Positions 46,382 to 57,493 are shown, numbered from the stretch's first letter. The stretch is DNA of 64,000 nt from Chionoecetes opilio (GCA_016584305.1 JACEEZ010006346.1:46260-110259), one strand, 5' to 3'. Notes: a model not told the origin generated them from the sequence alone. Program-made: numbers and translations.

Positions 46382-46822
46382 AGGCTGGTCACACTCTGAA
46401 ATCACGGCAGCTTTCCGTCAGACGTGCCTTGTATTCACACTATTTGTCACGGTTCCGTCATTTTCGGCAGTTCCTGCTCACCCTCTAAGCAGACATGGTG
46501 CCTCAGAGGCTATGGTTGAAGAAATTTGCATTAATAGCACTTCTGTCGGATGAAGAAGAGGAGTTGAACTCTAAAAGACACTGTTTTGGGTACATAAAGC
46601 CTTGAAAAAACGACAATTATCAGCACGGCACAGTCTCATTACGTTAAAATATTCTTCCCCAGAAACCGTTACGTGACAGGACAGTGATGTATTGGAGCCG
46701 TGACGGCAGTGCACCATTTAGTGTAGCACGTCTATTTGTTTGAATGTAAGAAATTATAACGGATGTGATGAGACGGTGCCGTGTCACCAATTTCACCATG
46801 ATGGTATGGTGTGATTCGGCCT
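46382..46822 (+). mobile_element. Small PIF/Harbinger-like element
   Basis: 441 bp, ends AGGCTGGTCACAC and the complement of AGGCCGAATCACAC, flanked by the 3-bp duplication TGA. From 46494 a + frame reads MVPQRLWLKKFALIALLSDE then EEELNSKRHCFGYIKP, resembling the HARBI1-type N-terminus (acidic run then W/G-hydrophobic-H/K). It stops after 42 codons. The tentative superfamily call rests on TSD length and that similarity. Confidence 0.45.
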
Positions 46823-48675
46823 TGAGGCGGACAATGTGGCGCCGTGATGGTCTTGGTCTTGGTGCACCGTGTGGAAGACTTTTGTCCCGTCTACAGGTAC
46901 CGTTGCAGCCTTTTTACTAGCATTCTTTCATACAGTTTCCTTATCCGTAGAGGTACAAGGGTGAGGATTGAGGGGTCGAGGTGGTACAAAGGCCTATGTT
47001 GTCTCCTATCCCACCTTGCTTACCACTGTAGCGGCGCTAACACACACACGCACATACACACCTGCATCGGCTTAGGCCACCTCCATGTCTGGGATCAGGA
47101 TTAGAGGCCCGAGGGTGACCTGACGCTGACCTGACTTGTCCTCGACGACACAACTGCAACACCAGCCAGGTAATTCAGTCAGGCACAGGACACACAGAGA
47201 CACACACGCGCACCTCTTGTCCCCACGTTGTACAATGACTCGCTGTCAAATACACAACAAAGCCAGGACGCCCTTTCTCCATCCTTGTGTGTATAGACTG
47301 ACTCCCCAAGATACTACACCTCCCTCTCACCGCTCACACTCCTTCAAATAAAACTTTAACACGCCCTTTGTTTCACTATTCCATTTATCAACAATACTCA
47401 TTCCAGCGAAGATTCCATCACCATTTTCTGCCTCCCTTCTATCATCTCCTTCCAACTGTTGTGTCAACTTGTGTGGCCCGAGTTGAATGCGGGTTAATTA
47501 AGGCGACATCTAATATGCGGGAAGTTTGTCTTTTCCATGGGTGCGGGGAGGAGTCTGAGCGGTAATGACCCACGGTGGGTGCGCCGACGGCGTCGCCGAG
47601 TGAAGTATCCCAGGTGAAGCGGCAGACCTGAGATATCAGACTTTTTACAATGGAGAGCAGCAGCGGGGGATGATGTTTACATCTGACACGGCCATCTTGG
47701 CAGCAACAATCGCTATCTTGTTGCCCCAGCTCTTATTTTCTCTTAAACTCCAACCTTTTCTTAGTATTATGCATTACTGTTGATAACACAGTTACAAATT
47801 TGTGCTCAGTGAACTACTACTCAACACAGATAACTCCAGACCCCTTTAGTAATACACCACCAGCTGTTCTGCATTCTCTGCCCGACCTCTCATGCACTAA
47901 TATGGCCGCATTAGACGCAGGGTGAACTTTGCATTCCTTTTTAAGGGAAAAAACTGCGTCTTATGCACCGGCAAATACGGTAACTAATGGTAAAATATAG
48001 GTTTGGTTCCAGGACCCCATCAATTAAAAAAAAAAAAAATATACATGTTTTTCAAGCTAAAATAAACTATAGCAAACACAACAAACACACAGCGTCTATA
48101 TTACCCACACTGTACTACCCATTCTGTAGAAAAAGCATTCTGAAAGAGAAAATAGCACACAAAATAGCATAACTGCACATTAATTAAACATAAAACATGC
48201 ATAACAAGCAAAAAAGACGTTGTAATGTAGGGGACGCCGCGTGATACAAGAGAAGGTAGTGTAGCGGTCCCAAGGTTGGGTCCGCACACCTGCTAATTAC
48301 CCCTAAAGGTCAGGCCCCGCCATATGCTTGATTACCCTTCAGGTCACGCCTTGCTAGGGGTGACCTGACTGCGGTCCCAAGGGTGGGGCCGCACACCTGC
48401 TAATTACCCCTAAATGTCAGGCCGCGCCATATGCTTAATTACCCTTCAGGTCACGGCTTGCTATGGGTGACCTCACTGGGGTCAACCAAATCCCCCTTTG
48501 TTCAGCCTGGGAGTGGTAGGGCGCGCATTTTGAACTTGATAATTTTACTCACCCCAGTTTGAATGTCGTATCATTGGATTTTCGATCTCGTATATTGAAA
48601 ATAAACCCTAATTTACACATCTCGTATCATCGGATTCTCGTATACCGAATGCTCGTATAATGGGACCTCCCTGTA

Positions 48676-49465
48676 CAGTCAAACCTCGATATAACGGACT
48701 AAAGGGGGGGGAGGAGTGGTCCGTTAAAGCCGATTGTCCGTTATAGCGAGGGTATTTTCCCAAGGGTGGAGAAATATAAAAAAACGGGAAAATTGTGAAA
48801 TAAATGAGAAATAATCACAAACACAACCAGACTGTGTAGCTATGTTGGGAGGTAAACAGTGACTGGCACTACATGCTGAATTTGGTCCGCTCCTACACGT
48901 GAAATAAATGAGAAATAATCACAAACACAACCAGACCGTGTAGCTATTCAAGCTCAAGCTCTAGAGAAAGGTAAACAAACAACAAGCCAGACGCAGCCGT
49001 GGCTGTCAAAGGTATTGCATATTATCATGACTAATGCTCATTATTATATATATTATATGGTTGTGAAGTGCAGTTCTATACACGTGTCACTATTTAGGTC
49101 AGTGTAGCACTGCGTGTCACCTTAGATAAGGGTGATTTAGGGTGTTGAGGTGACAGGGAGAGTGTAACAGCGGACACGCCATAACACTAATCATCACTAT
49201 TTTAAACAATACACACCTTCTACCACTAAATCACTAGCAACACAGGCTCCTTCCTTATATATCTTAATATGTGATACATCAAAACTCCTTACAATCCAAG
49301 CATTCCAAAGTAAAATGAGAAAATAATACAATTATGTTGAGTTAACAATTCGAGCGGCGATGAGCGGTCTGATATGCCATTCTTGCCCGCAAATTTGTCA
49401 CGCAAATGGAGTCCGTTACATCCGAAGTCCGTTAAATTGAGGTCCGTTATATCGAGGTTTGACTG
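48676..49465 (+). mobile_element. Tigger-like element, family B copy 2, abutting family A
   Basis: 790 bp. It starts two bases after A3 ends: ...CCCTG-TA-CAGTCAAACC. Collinear with B copy 1, including the internal 75-bp direct repeat. Confidence 0.9.
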
Positions 49466-49562
49466 TACTATCGCATACAAGCTAGAAAATAAAAATGGCT
49501 GATGAGCAGTGCTGAATGAAGATAATGAATAGTGAGTGTGTTCTTGTGTGAAAATGACTGTA

Positions 49563-50488
49563 CTCTCATACCGCGATTTACGAACACTCTATTTACGAAT
49601 TTTCGAAGATACGAACAAAATTATTTTGTCCCAAAATTCGGTTTACACACAAATAATTCTAAGTTACGAACAAAAGTTCGTAAATTCATAAACAAAAAAA
49701 AACAAAAAATGTAATACATAAATAGTAAGAATATTTATAACACCTAAATATTGTAAAAAGTTCAGTAAACAGAACCATTGGCTCAGCTCATCCACACGCG
49801 GCAACGCTCAAGATTGTTTGTTTATATATTCTCCGACCGGTCGTGCTGTGTTTATGAACATTATTGTGTATAATCAGACATTTCAGTGATTATTTCAGTG
49901 AATAATGCCTCCCAAACATGGTGCCAGTGCTAGTGTGGGTGGTCCTAAGCCCAAGAAAGCCAGAAAAGCCATAACACTAGAGACTAAGATAGCGATTATG
50001 TGTAGTCGTGATAATACGCCGATGACCAACCTCGCCATGACTGGAAAAGCTCTATTGATATATGTAGATTTGAAGGATAGTGAAGAAGCAGGACCTAGTA
50101 CCGGTACTTCAAGTGTACCTGTGCCACACCCAAGTTTTATAGCAAGTAAGGGCTGGTTGGAACGGTTCAAGAACCGCTTCAATCTACACTCGGTTGCCCA
50201 GTCAGGAGAGGCTGCCTCTGCTGCTAAGGATGCGGCCGTCGCTTACGTCCTGTTGCTCAAGTCCATGATTGCAGATGGGGTTATACAGCTCAGCAGGTGT
50301 TTAATTTTGACGAAACTATATGTTTTTATAGCAGTTTATGACATTCTATGGATGTGATTATTGTTCGTAGGAACGTATCTCAAATTAAATAATGGGGTTA
50401 AATGGGAAAAATACATTCAATTTACGAATTTTCGATTTACAAACAGTTTTTCAGGAACGTAACCCATTCGTAAATCGAGGTGGCCGTG
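49563..50488 (+). mobile_element. Tigger-like element, family F
   Basis: 926 bp between TA dinucleotides. Left end CTCTCATACCGCGATTTACG; right end complement CACGGCCACCTCGATTTACG. Family C copy 1 has the unbroken site (GACTGTATATCGGACAAC). Confidence 0.85.
49905..50357 (+). pseudogene. Tigger transposase fragment of family F, internally deleted
   Basis: 150 codons: MPPKHGASASVGGPKPKKARKAITLETKIAI... (first HTH begins) jumps after about 45 residues to LKDSEEAGPSTGTS and FIASKGWLERFKNRFNLHSV, the segment after the second HTH, then EAASAAKDAAVAYV. The helix-turn-helix pair is thus mostly deleted, and the DDE part is absent. Confidence 0.75.
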
Positions 50489-50628
50489 TATATCAAACAG
50501 TTTTGGTGGTCTGTTTTTTTTCTTCAAAATTTCTTTCCAAAATCAGGGTGCGTCTTCCAAGATGCAGCGTCTTATAAGCCGTAAAATACAGTAATTCATG
50601 AAATTGAAGTTAAGGCTGTCCTAAAAGT

Positions 50629-50916
50629 GGGAATGGGACAACTGGCCGAGCCCAACTGGCCGCGGGAAACTGGCCGCGGACTGGGAGGAAACTGCAAACG
50701 CCTAAGTTTACGTACTCAAGGCAGCTCCTTAAGCCCCCACCAGCGAATGATTCATTAGGTTAGGTTATGTTAGGTCCTGTTATTTTATTATTTTATTCCA
50801 ATAAAGTACTTCATAAAGAAATTTTAATAATTTTTTTTTATCACAATTTTATCAATTTTGTCAACAAAAAGTTCCATATGGCGGCCAGTTGGGCTGCGGC
50901 CAGTTGTCCTAGACCC
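50629..50916. mobile_element. MULE-like MITE with 9-bp duplication
   Basis: 288 bp. Ends GGGAATGGGACAACTGGCCG and the complement of GGGTCTAGGACAACTGGCCG, flanked by a perfect CCTAAAAGT (50620-50628 and 50917-50925). The motif CAACTGGCCGC recurs just inside each end. Nine-base duplications and GGG starts fit the Mutator superfamily. The interior holds TTAGG-like words and T-runs. Confidence 0.72.
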
Positions 50917-51009
50917 CCTAAAAGTTCCTCCTGAAATAACTTGATGGAAGAAAACTTGCCGTAGACCATGTTTGTATACCTTGGTGAGTGTGCGGTGTCA
51001 AGTGACAAC

Positions 51010-51270
51010 AGCTGAGCGGAAGATGAAGTGCAAGAATGCAGGTATGTCCCGGACACCAATGAACACTTCATACTCCACTGTTCTCATGTGTACTTCCACC
51101 TGGTCCTCCTACGTAGCCAATTCTTCGCTTTTAACGTGTCAACTTTTGACCTGCTCACCCTGCTGGCAGCGGTAGCGGTCACCCCTCCGCCATGACCATC
51201 AGTCATCCATCTCATCCACCTGTGGCTTCTAATACGTCTGTGATTACATCACAGGACTACACCCGGGTGA
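51010..51270 (+). pseudogene. Relic of the RNase H LINE C-terminus
   Basis: Nucleotide resemblance to the CCHC-to-end part of 57840-58070 (CTCACCCTGCTGGCAGCGG, ATCTCATCCACCTGTG...), with many changes and stops. + strand. Confidence 0.6.
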
Positions 51271-51580
51271 ATACAGTGGAAAACTTTGTCACAGCTCTTT
51301 ACCAAAGAACAAAGACCAAGAATAATTAACCCATCACTATCCTGATTAATTTTCCCAATCACGATCACCTTTTTGATTGGGTTTCACTTGCAATATGGCC
51401 ATGTGTGAGTGTGTGTGTGTTATTCACCCATGGTCTTGCCCACGCGAATCTGACTCGAGATCGCCAGTTTCACAATCTCGAATTGAGCTTGGAGCTCATT
51501 GTGACCAATCTTTGGGTAATGATGGGACCTCACAAACCACACACTCCCATTCCCTTGCTCAAGGGGGACAGTAACCATAA

Positions 51581-51611
<31 letters not shown>

Positions 51612-51734
51612 TGTCGCACTCGGGCATCGGTGCAAGGATTTCATATCGTTCTAAAATCCTCAATTTTTGCCTTGCAAGGCATCGTACTACCAATTTAACG
51701 GTGTACCATAGCATCGTTATAAAGGACCCCAGTG

Positions 51735-52265
51735 TACATTCCGTTCACACCACATCCAGGTAACTCATTACCCCTGCTTGAATCTTAAGACCTCTGGCAT
51801 ATATTCCACATCCAGGTCTCACTTGCGTATGTCACTGTCAGAACTATTATGCCTGAATGCCTTCTTTATTTCATTACTCACTGTCCTTTCTCTTATCAAA
51901 GATCTCACTACATTCCTTTCTTGCAGAGTTCTCTTTTATCTCCCTTTCATGTTCCCATACTTTTATAAAATACAGCAAAAGGCACTTAAAATTCTTTACC
52001 TCCTCCATTATCTGCTCATTCTACATTGCTTCTGGCTCTCAACTCACATTTTATACTGCAATACAAACAAATTTATTTCACTTTCTTTTGTCAAATACCA
52101 TCACTTTACTTGTGCCCCATTAACGTTAAGATTTCTCCTCTCACAAACAGGATTGAACCTGATTGAACTAGGATTGAACAGGAAGAACCAGCTTTTGTAA
52201 ATATGTTTAACTCTCTGCTAGTAGAACAGTGTCGCCCATAAACAGTATGGTATTGAGCTTCCATT
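51735..52265 (-). pseudogene. Degraded LINE reverse transcriptase
   Basis: Minus-strand reading gives LFMGDTVLLAES (normally F-A-D-D-T-V-L-L-A-E-S), then KRTLQERNVVRSLIRERTVSNEIKKAFR and a DLDVEYMPEV segment, the palm-to-thumb order of a RT. The catalytic Asp pair is reduced to G-D and there are several stops. Confidence 0.65.
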
Positions 52266-52286
52266 TCTTATGGCATATAGTGTGCA

Positions 52287-52891
52287 CTAGCCGCAAAGCC
52301 GCCCTCCGGGCAGACTTTTTGGCTAGCTCCTGCAGAGGGCTAATGGTGGGCCTTCGGCCCACCAAATACAGACTCTCCAGATAGCCCCTTCTAACTTTCC
52401 TGAAATCATGGATGTAGCAATGTATGTATTAACGCCTTACCCATCACCCCCCCACCCATTCACTCACCCATTACCCATCACCCCCCACCCATTCACTCAC
52501 CCATTACCCATCATCACACACCCATTTACTCACCCATTACCCATCACCTCCCACCTATTCCCTCACCCATCGCCCCACACCCATTACCCATCACCCCACC
52601 CATTCACTCACCCATTACCCATCACCCCACCCATTCACTCACCCATTACCCATCACCCTACATCAAGGTTTCCTCAATTCTCACAACCCACATTTTTTTT
52701 CTCACAATTCTCGCTAATAGGCTGCTAAAAAAAAAAAAAAAAAAGTTATCGGATCATCTCGTAAATGGGCTTAAAAGTTGCCCCTGGTCAAGCTGGTTCC
52801 AAAACTGTGCCATATGATGGGATTGGGGCACGGGGGGCGGCACCTATCGCGGACACACACACACACACACTTTCGCTTATATTATTATAGA
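52287..52891 (-). mobile_element. Non-autonomous Helitron-like element, copy 3
   Basis: 605 bp, same ends and flanks (A|TC...CTAG|T) as the copies at 14607 and 17697. It ends 90 bp before exon 2 of SLC25A26. It contains the CCCATT minisatellite and a (CA)n run near its 5' end. Confidence 0.72.
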
Positions 52892-52980
52892 TAAGAAGAA
52901 GAATATGTGGAAGACAGGTGAAATATGAGAAATAGTAGTGAAGCATGTGATAACAATTTTTAGCTTTGTTCACGACAGAC

Positions 52981-53137
52981 CATTTGGAGCAGAAGCAATA
53001 GCAGCAGGACCAAGCCCACTATAGATGCCCCGGAATCCTCCTGAAGCCCTGAAGCCTGCCTCACTCTGAAGTCGTGTCTTCAGAGTGTCAAGGGGGAAGA
53101 GGGCTATGTCCACAGCCGTACCTGCCACTCCACCAGC
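52981..53137 (-). CDS. SLC25A26: SLC25A26 coding exon 2 (carrier repeat 1)
   Basis: 157 bp, giving 52 codons plus one base. It encodes the rest of helix 1 with the first carrier signature FPLDTLKTR, then the matrix-loop [10 protein letters not shown] segment and the start of helix 2 (AAIASAPN). The acceptor is TTATTTCCCAG, phase 0; the donor is GTCTGT, phase 1, which completes an Ala codon with exon 3. The open frame continues upstream, but those residues (GSSIISQ) do not fit helix 1, so the acceptor at 53138 is preferred. A Helitron copy ends at 52891, only about 90 bp from the donor. All family hallmarks of repeat 1 are intact. Confidence 0.92.
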
Positions 53138-53311
53138 CTGGGAAATAATGGATGAACCACAGGTCAATTATATTTTACAGCACTTTTATAGCAAAGAGCA
53201 GAAAGAATGAAATTACTATCCTACACATTGTTTTCATACCTAAGGCTTGTTTACCCCATTATTTTTAGGGTATGGCTTGTAAACCATTTATGGCCTTTCA
53301 CGGCAAAGTTA

Positions 53312-53318
53312 CACACTA

Positions 53319-53368
<50 letters not shown>
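53312..53368 (+). repeat. (CA)n microsatellite
   Basis: Pure CA/AC run with one CATA interruption in intron 1. Confidence 0.95.
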
Positions 53369-53371
<3 letters not shown>

Positions 53372-53483
53372 ACATGCAAATATTCCACATTCACCTTTAA
53401 AGAAGTGAAGGATTGCCACCCACATCTCCTGTCTGAATTTTAAGGCCACTACTTCTTGGTTTGCATACCGTACCTATTATCTA

Positions 53484-55018
53484 CAGTACCCTCCCGAGTT
53501 TCACGCTATGCGAGTTTCGCGACCCTCGAGTTTCGTGCCGAGTCCTAAATTCTTACCATCCCGACTTTCGTGCATTATCTCCCCGAGTTTCGCGCTGCTT
53601 CGTAAATTTATTTTTATTTTTATTTTATTTTTTTGTGTGTGTTTGTGCCGTTTGGCAGTGACCTCCAGGGGTGGGATGGTAGGCCTTGTACTCCAGGGCT
53701 GTAATGGTTGGCCCTCGCCCGTGGTGGCGCAGGCAGGATTTTTATAAGAGTTAATGGGCTGCATTAGTAGAAGCGAAATTGGATTGGCTTTCCATTGATA
53801 TATTTCGTTTTCTGATAAATGAATTAGCATCATGCATAAATTAGCGTTAACTAAATAAATATCATCATAAATCGGGGTATAAGCAAGCGCGCCACCCTCA
53901 GTACTCACTGATTGTGTAAACGACTGGGCGAGGCTCTCCGACGGCCTCCGCTCCCGCACACCACAGTCACCGTTCCTCTCACGCACACAGTAGTAGCTAC
54001 AGCTCATTATTATTACTATGTTTGCAGTGCTTATGCTGTGTATTAAACTGCAGTGTGAATTGACTAGTCTTTAAGAATTGTAGACATGGGTAGAGTGATT
54101 AAATATACTTTTCAAGCTCACAAGGCAGTGGTATATATCACTGGCGTAATAAGCCTAAAAGATCGCCACCAAGCAGAGTCGTGATGTCCTTCCATTTGTA
54201 CCGCGGTATGTTATATGGATCTATATTCCTTATTTCCTTACATTTTTCAATGTAACGAGGAATAGATCCAGAGTCCAACATCTGGAGGGCATAGTCTGAC
54301 AGATGAACACCACCAATCACTTTCCCAGCCCTCAAAAAAGAGATTAGTAAGCGTGAGTGTACCACGTTTACAGGGGAAGTAATATCTGCCCTTTGTTTAC
54401 ATCACCGCACGGCCACTGTCGGCCAGCCATGTTTCTCAGCGAGGACCACTCGGCCACCGCTTCTCCCAGCGGTGATCCAAAAGTGTCTTTCTGTTGGTCT
54501 GTTTCCATTTTCTTTGGCGTATCGTATAAATTTTAGCTTGTATGTGATAGTATTGGTAAACCGTTTTGATGAATTCGCCATGGGTGATAATTTCCAGAAC
54601 TGAAAAGAGCTTAAGATACGTGCCTAGTGGTAAATGATACGTCAACACTAGCAGACGATAGATGGCGCTGTTGGCGTCAATCTGCCGCCAAAAGGGGGAA
54701 TGTAAACATACCAGCGAGAGGACAGATTATGTAGTTGATTTGAATGTATTATGGTATTTGAAATACTTGTAACAGGTAAGTACTGAGGTACTGAGTACTG
54801 AGGAAGTACTACAACATTCGTCTTGGAAGACCATTAGTATTTTTCAGGGTATTTTTTTGGGGAAAACGTGAGTCTTATAAGCAGTACAATATGGTACTAC
54901 ACCTCACACCGGAATAAATAAGCATTTTTACAGTGTTTTTAATACCGGAGTTTGGCGATCCTCGAGTTTAGCGCTATGCCTTCGGAAGAAAGCAAGCGCG
55001 AAACTCGAGAGGGTACTG
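53484..55018 (+). mobile_element. Tigger-like element, family J copy 2
   Basis: 1535 bp, TA-flanked, ends CAGTACCCTCCCGAGTTTCA and the complement of CAGTACCCTCTCGAGTTTCG. It carries a SINE fragment (53640-53760), a foldback arm (53765-53880), an unidentified minus frame (54138-54365) and a family C-like half element (about 54625-54895). Confidence 0.82.
54138..54365 (-). pseudogene. Unidentified 75-codon fragment in family J
   Basis: The frame reads LISFLRAGKVIGGVHLSDYA, then SIPRYIEKCKEIRNIDPYNI and a W-K-D segment, and looks protein-like (balanced composition, no low complexity). No known motif found by eye. It could be a captured host exon or part of another transposase. The absence of the same stretch in J1 cannot be judged because of insertions. 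Confidence 0.35.
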
Positions 55019-55077
55019 TACTCAGTGAATAGAAGCTCTAGTGTAGCTAAAAGGAGAAAAGCCCAAATTGCCTCCAC

Positions 55078-55172
55078 CCAGCTGGGAATTCAAACCCACA
55101 TCCTCTTGGACCTCACAAGTTTCTCAGTTGTGTACTTGTGAGTCGGCCACCAGTATCTTATCACTACACCAC
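55078..55172 (-). repeat. tRNA-derived SINE head (A-box to B-box)
   Basis: Minus strand: CCTGGTGGTGTAGTGATAAG (A-box) and, about 60 bases later, GGGTTTGAATTCCC (B-box). The spacing suits a tRNA with a long variable arm. The A-box end joins the tandem array. Confidence 0.7.
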
Positions 55173-55750
55173 CAGGCTGCATGCTTCCATATGCTTATCA
55201 CTACACCACCAGGCAGGCATGCTTCCATATGCTTATCACTACACTACCAGGCTGCATGCTTCCATATGCTTATCACTACACCACCAGGCTGCATGCTTCC
55301 ATATGCTTATCACTACACCACCAGGCAGGCATGCTTCCATATGCGTATCACTACACCACCAGGCAGGCATGCTTCCATATGCTTATCACTACACCACCAG
55401 GCTGCATGCTTCCATATGCTTATCACTACACCACCAGGCAGGCATGCTTCATATGCGATCTCCCACCGCAGGATGCTTCCATAGCTTTCACTACACCACC
55501 AGGCAGGCATGCTTCCATATGCGTATCACTACACCACCAGGCAGGCATGCTTCCATATGCTTATCACTACACCACCAGGCAGGCATGCTTCCATATGCTT
55601 ATCACTACACCACCAGGCAGGCATGCTTCCATATGCGTATCACTACACCACCAGGCAGGCATGCTTCCATGTGCTTATCACTACACCACCAGGCAGGCAT
55701 GCTTCCATGTGCTTATCACTACACCACCAGGCTGCATGCTTCCATATGCT
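55150..55750 (-). repeat. Tandem array of about 15 SINE A-box segments
   Basis: Units of about 36-39 bp, each with ATCACTACACCACCAGG (minus strand CCTGGTGGTGTAGTGAT), joined by CATGCTTCCATATGCTT. Fourteen units are well preserved and one (near 55455-55490) is scrambled. Two spacer forms alternate: CAGGCTGCATGC and CAGGCAGGCATGC. Frames over the array are repeat artefacts. Confidence 0.9.
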
Positions 55751-55935
55751 ACACATGCATTCAGTTAAATTCAAATAATTTTCTGAAGTATATTTACACT
55801 TTCTAACCATTAAAAAGACTGGCAGTAGGTAATTGCTTGATGAAGACAATCTACTGACTTCTATAGCATAGATGTTACTGAGATTAACATACAATCACCC
55901 ATTGATGTATAAACTGTATATACAATATACATTAC

Positions 55936-55974
55936 CATAAGAGAGGTGGCAAAGCTTGGATCTTCATTACTCAT
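55936..55974 (-). CDS. SLC25A26: SLC25A26 coding exon 1
   Basis: Encodes the short N-terminus MSNEDPSFATSLM. The SFATSLM stretch followed by AGGVAG from exon 2 reproduces the start of transmembrane helix 1 in this carrier family. The donor is GTAATG directly after an ATG codon, phase 0. The ATG at 55974 is chosen because an in-frame TGA occurs about 66 bases upstream with no other in-frame ATG between. A pyrimidine-rich stretch ending in AAG near 56033 could be a 3' splice site joining a noncoding 5' exon further right; that part is a guess. The exon is only 39 bp and would be missed by most gene finders. Confidence 0.8.
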
Positions 55975-57490
55975 TACTGGTGGTTTATGAGTCTTGCTCT
56001 TCTCGTAACACTCAACAGCCACTCTCCTTGAACAGAAATTTCAAATCAGTATTCTCTGTACACAAAGATTGAATGATATTAAATGATGAGTGCAAAATAA
56101 CAGCATCTTGAGTATTAATTTAGCTTTAGACCAATGATGTTCTCCATTCTGGGCTGAAACACTTGAAGATTTTGATAAACATATGATTATATATAAATGC
56201 TTGAAAGTGCCTTCAAAAGGCTGAGGTGAGGGGCACATGCTACTCTGCACGTCCAATTATTTTTCGTTTCAGAGCATGTGGTGGACCCCTTGGCCCAGAA
56301 TGCATACCCAATGATCACATCTCAGTGATCACCCTTTTCCTTTCCTCCAAAATACTACCCATTTATTGACCATTACTATGAGGATGAACTGTTCTACAGG
56401 CTGTGCACCACCTATCCTAGCCTGAATATGAGTAGCCGGTGGATTCTATATAATCACAAAGGTGCACTAATTGGTTGTGACTGCAAAGGTTTTTTTGATC
56501 ATACTAATAGGAAGCTGATGGAAACTTCTAGAGAAGGCTCACTATGAAAATAAATCAAACTTCAAAATTAAGTCACACAAAGTGGTAACACCATCTGGCC
56601 TATCGGTTTTTAATGGTAGCTATTTTTGCTATTGTGTAAATCTAAATACCTAGGGGTAAGATTTCAATGCCCATATCATGGGTGCAGCCAGCCAACCATA
56701 GTGACGATGAAGTGGGTCAGTTTTGATTGTTTCTTTCAATGAATATGATAAAATAATCACATGGCAATGCATTCTGGTGAATCCGGCAGACCTTTCACTG
56801 TTGGGAGGTACAGGCAGAAAGGAGGCTTGCAGTCCCACCTTGTGTATGATAGGAGAGATGTACTGTGCGATCTGTTTGCCCCTACGGTTCACTAATTTTC
56901 AATAGCTTTCCTGAACACAATGCTGTAAGTAAAAGCTTATATAGAGCAGAAGTACCAGCCGTTGGCTCAGTTAAGAAGAAATAGGTGGGTAATAATAATA
57001 TAATCATCCGTGCCACCATGTGTACAGTGCCCTAACAGCATGAATAATCCCCTAATGGCACGTGCAGTCCCTTAAGGGCTTGTAAAGTTACCTAGGGTAA
57101 ATATGCAGTTTAGGACAATACTCTTAATCACCTTATTCTCATTTTCTTTCGCCAACAAGCTCGGGGAACGGGTGGAAAACCAGGGTATTTGAGAGGGAGA
57201 AGCAAATGCAACTGATTTAAGACCCCTTCAAATGGTAATTATGGAAGAGTACTGGGCTCTCTCTGCTGGCCTTAAAACTCATGCTGTCTGTATCATGCTG
57301 CATCATCATGAAGGGACATATTATTCACTTCTGTTAACAAATTTTATAAATTTTTGTTGAATTTTTTTTACTATTGGACAATAGTCACCATAAAACATGT
57401 CAGAAATACAGCAAAACCCTTCTCGGGCCCCTCATTCCCCGGACAAACAATCTGGGTGGTAAAATTTCATAAAACTTGTGACATGTCTAA
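55975..57490. other. Region upstream of the SLC25A26 start codon
   Basis: 5' UTR and probably intron or promoter sequence for SLC25A26. No TATA box at a convincing distance, no CpG-rich stretch and no transposon end recognised. It is the longest stretch without a recognised mobile element in the right half. Confidence 0.45.
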
Positions 57491-57493
57491 GTA

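Larger units (their letters stand above)
41331..47980 (+). mobile_element. Tigger-like element, family D copy 1 (third shell)
   Basis: Ends CCGTATTTGCCGGCGCATAA and the complement of CCGTATTTGCCGGTGCATAA, flanked by TA. The ends resemble family C, so C and D are sister families. It contains family E, a RTE copy, a LINE 3' tail and a small PIF/Harbinger-like element. A second copy starts at 62835. Confidence 0.88.
41241..48673 (+). mobile_element. Tigger-like element, family A copy 3 (second shell)
   Basis: Ends as in the other A copies (CAGGGAGGTCCCGAAGATAT; complement of CAGGGAGGTCCCATTATACG). Its own sequence is 41241-41330 and 47981-48673; family D interrupts it at a TA in ATCTCGTATAACGAAACATA. 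Confidence 0.9.
40670..50591 (+). mobile_element. Tigger-like element, family C copy 2: outer shell of a 9.9-kb nest
   Basis: Left end after TA: CCGTATTTTACGGCTTATAA. Right end is the complement of CTGTATTTTACGGCTTATAA, then TA. Its own sequence is 40670-41240, 49468-49560 and 50491-50591, about 765 bp, collinear with copy 1. It is cut at one TA by A3 followed by B2, and at another by F. Confidence 0.9.

Noticed and set aside
53138..53167. An in-frame Met upstream of SLC25A26 exon 2 as the start codon
   Set aside because: The residues it adds do not fit helix 1, a good 3' splice site lies at 53138, and exon 1 at 55936-55974 supplies the expected residues.
55138..55806. Overlapping frames of 195-222 codons and a CRISPR-like look of regularly spaced repeats
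   Set aside because: The unit is 36-39 bp without unique spacers and matches the A-box part of the adjacent SINE; it is a tandem repeat in a eukaryotic intron.
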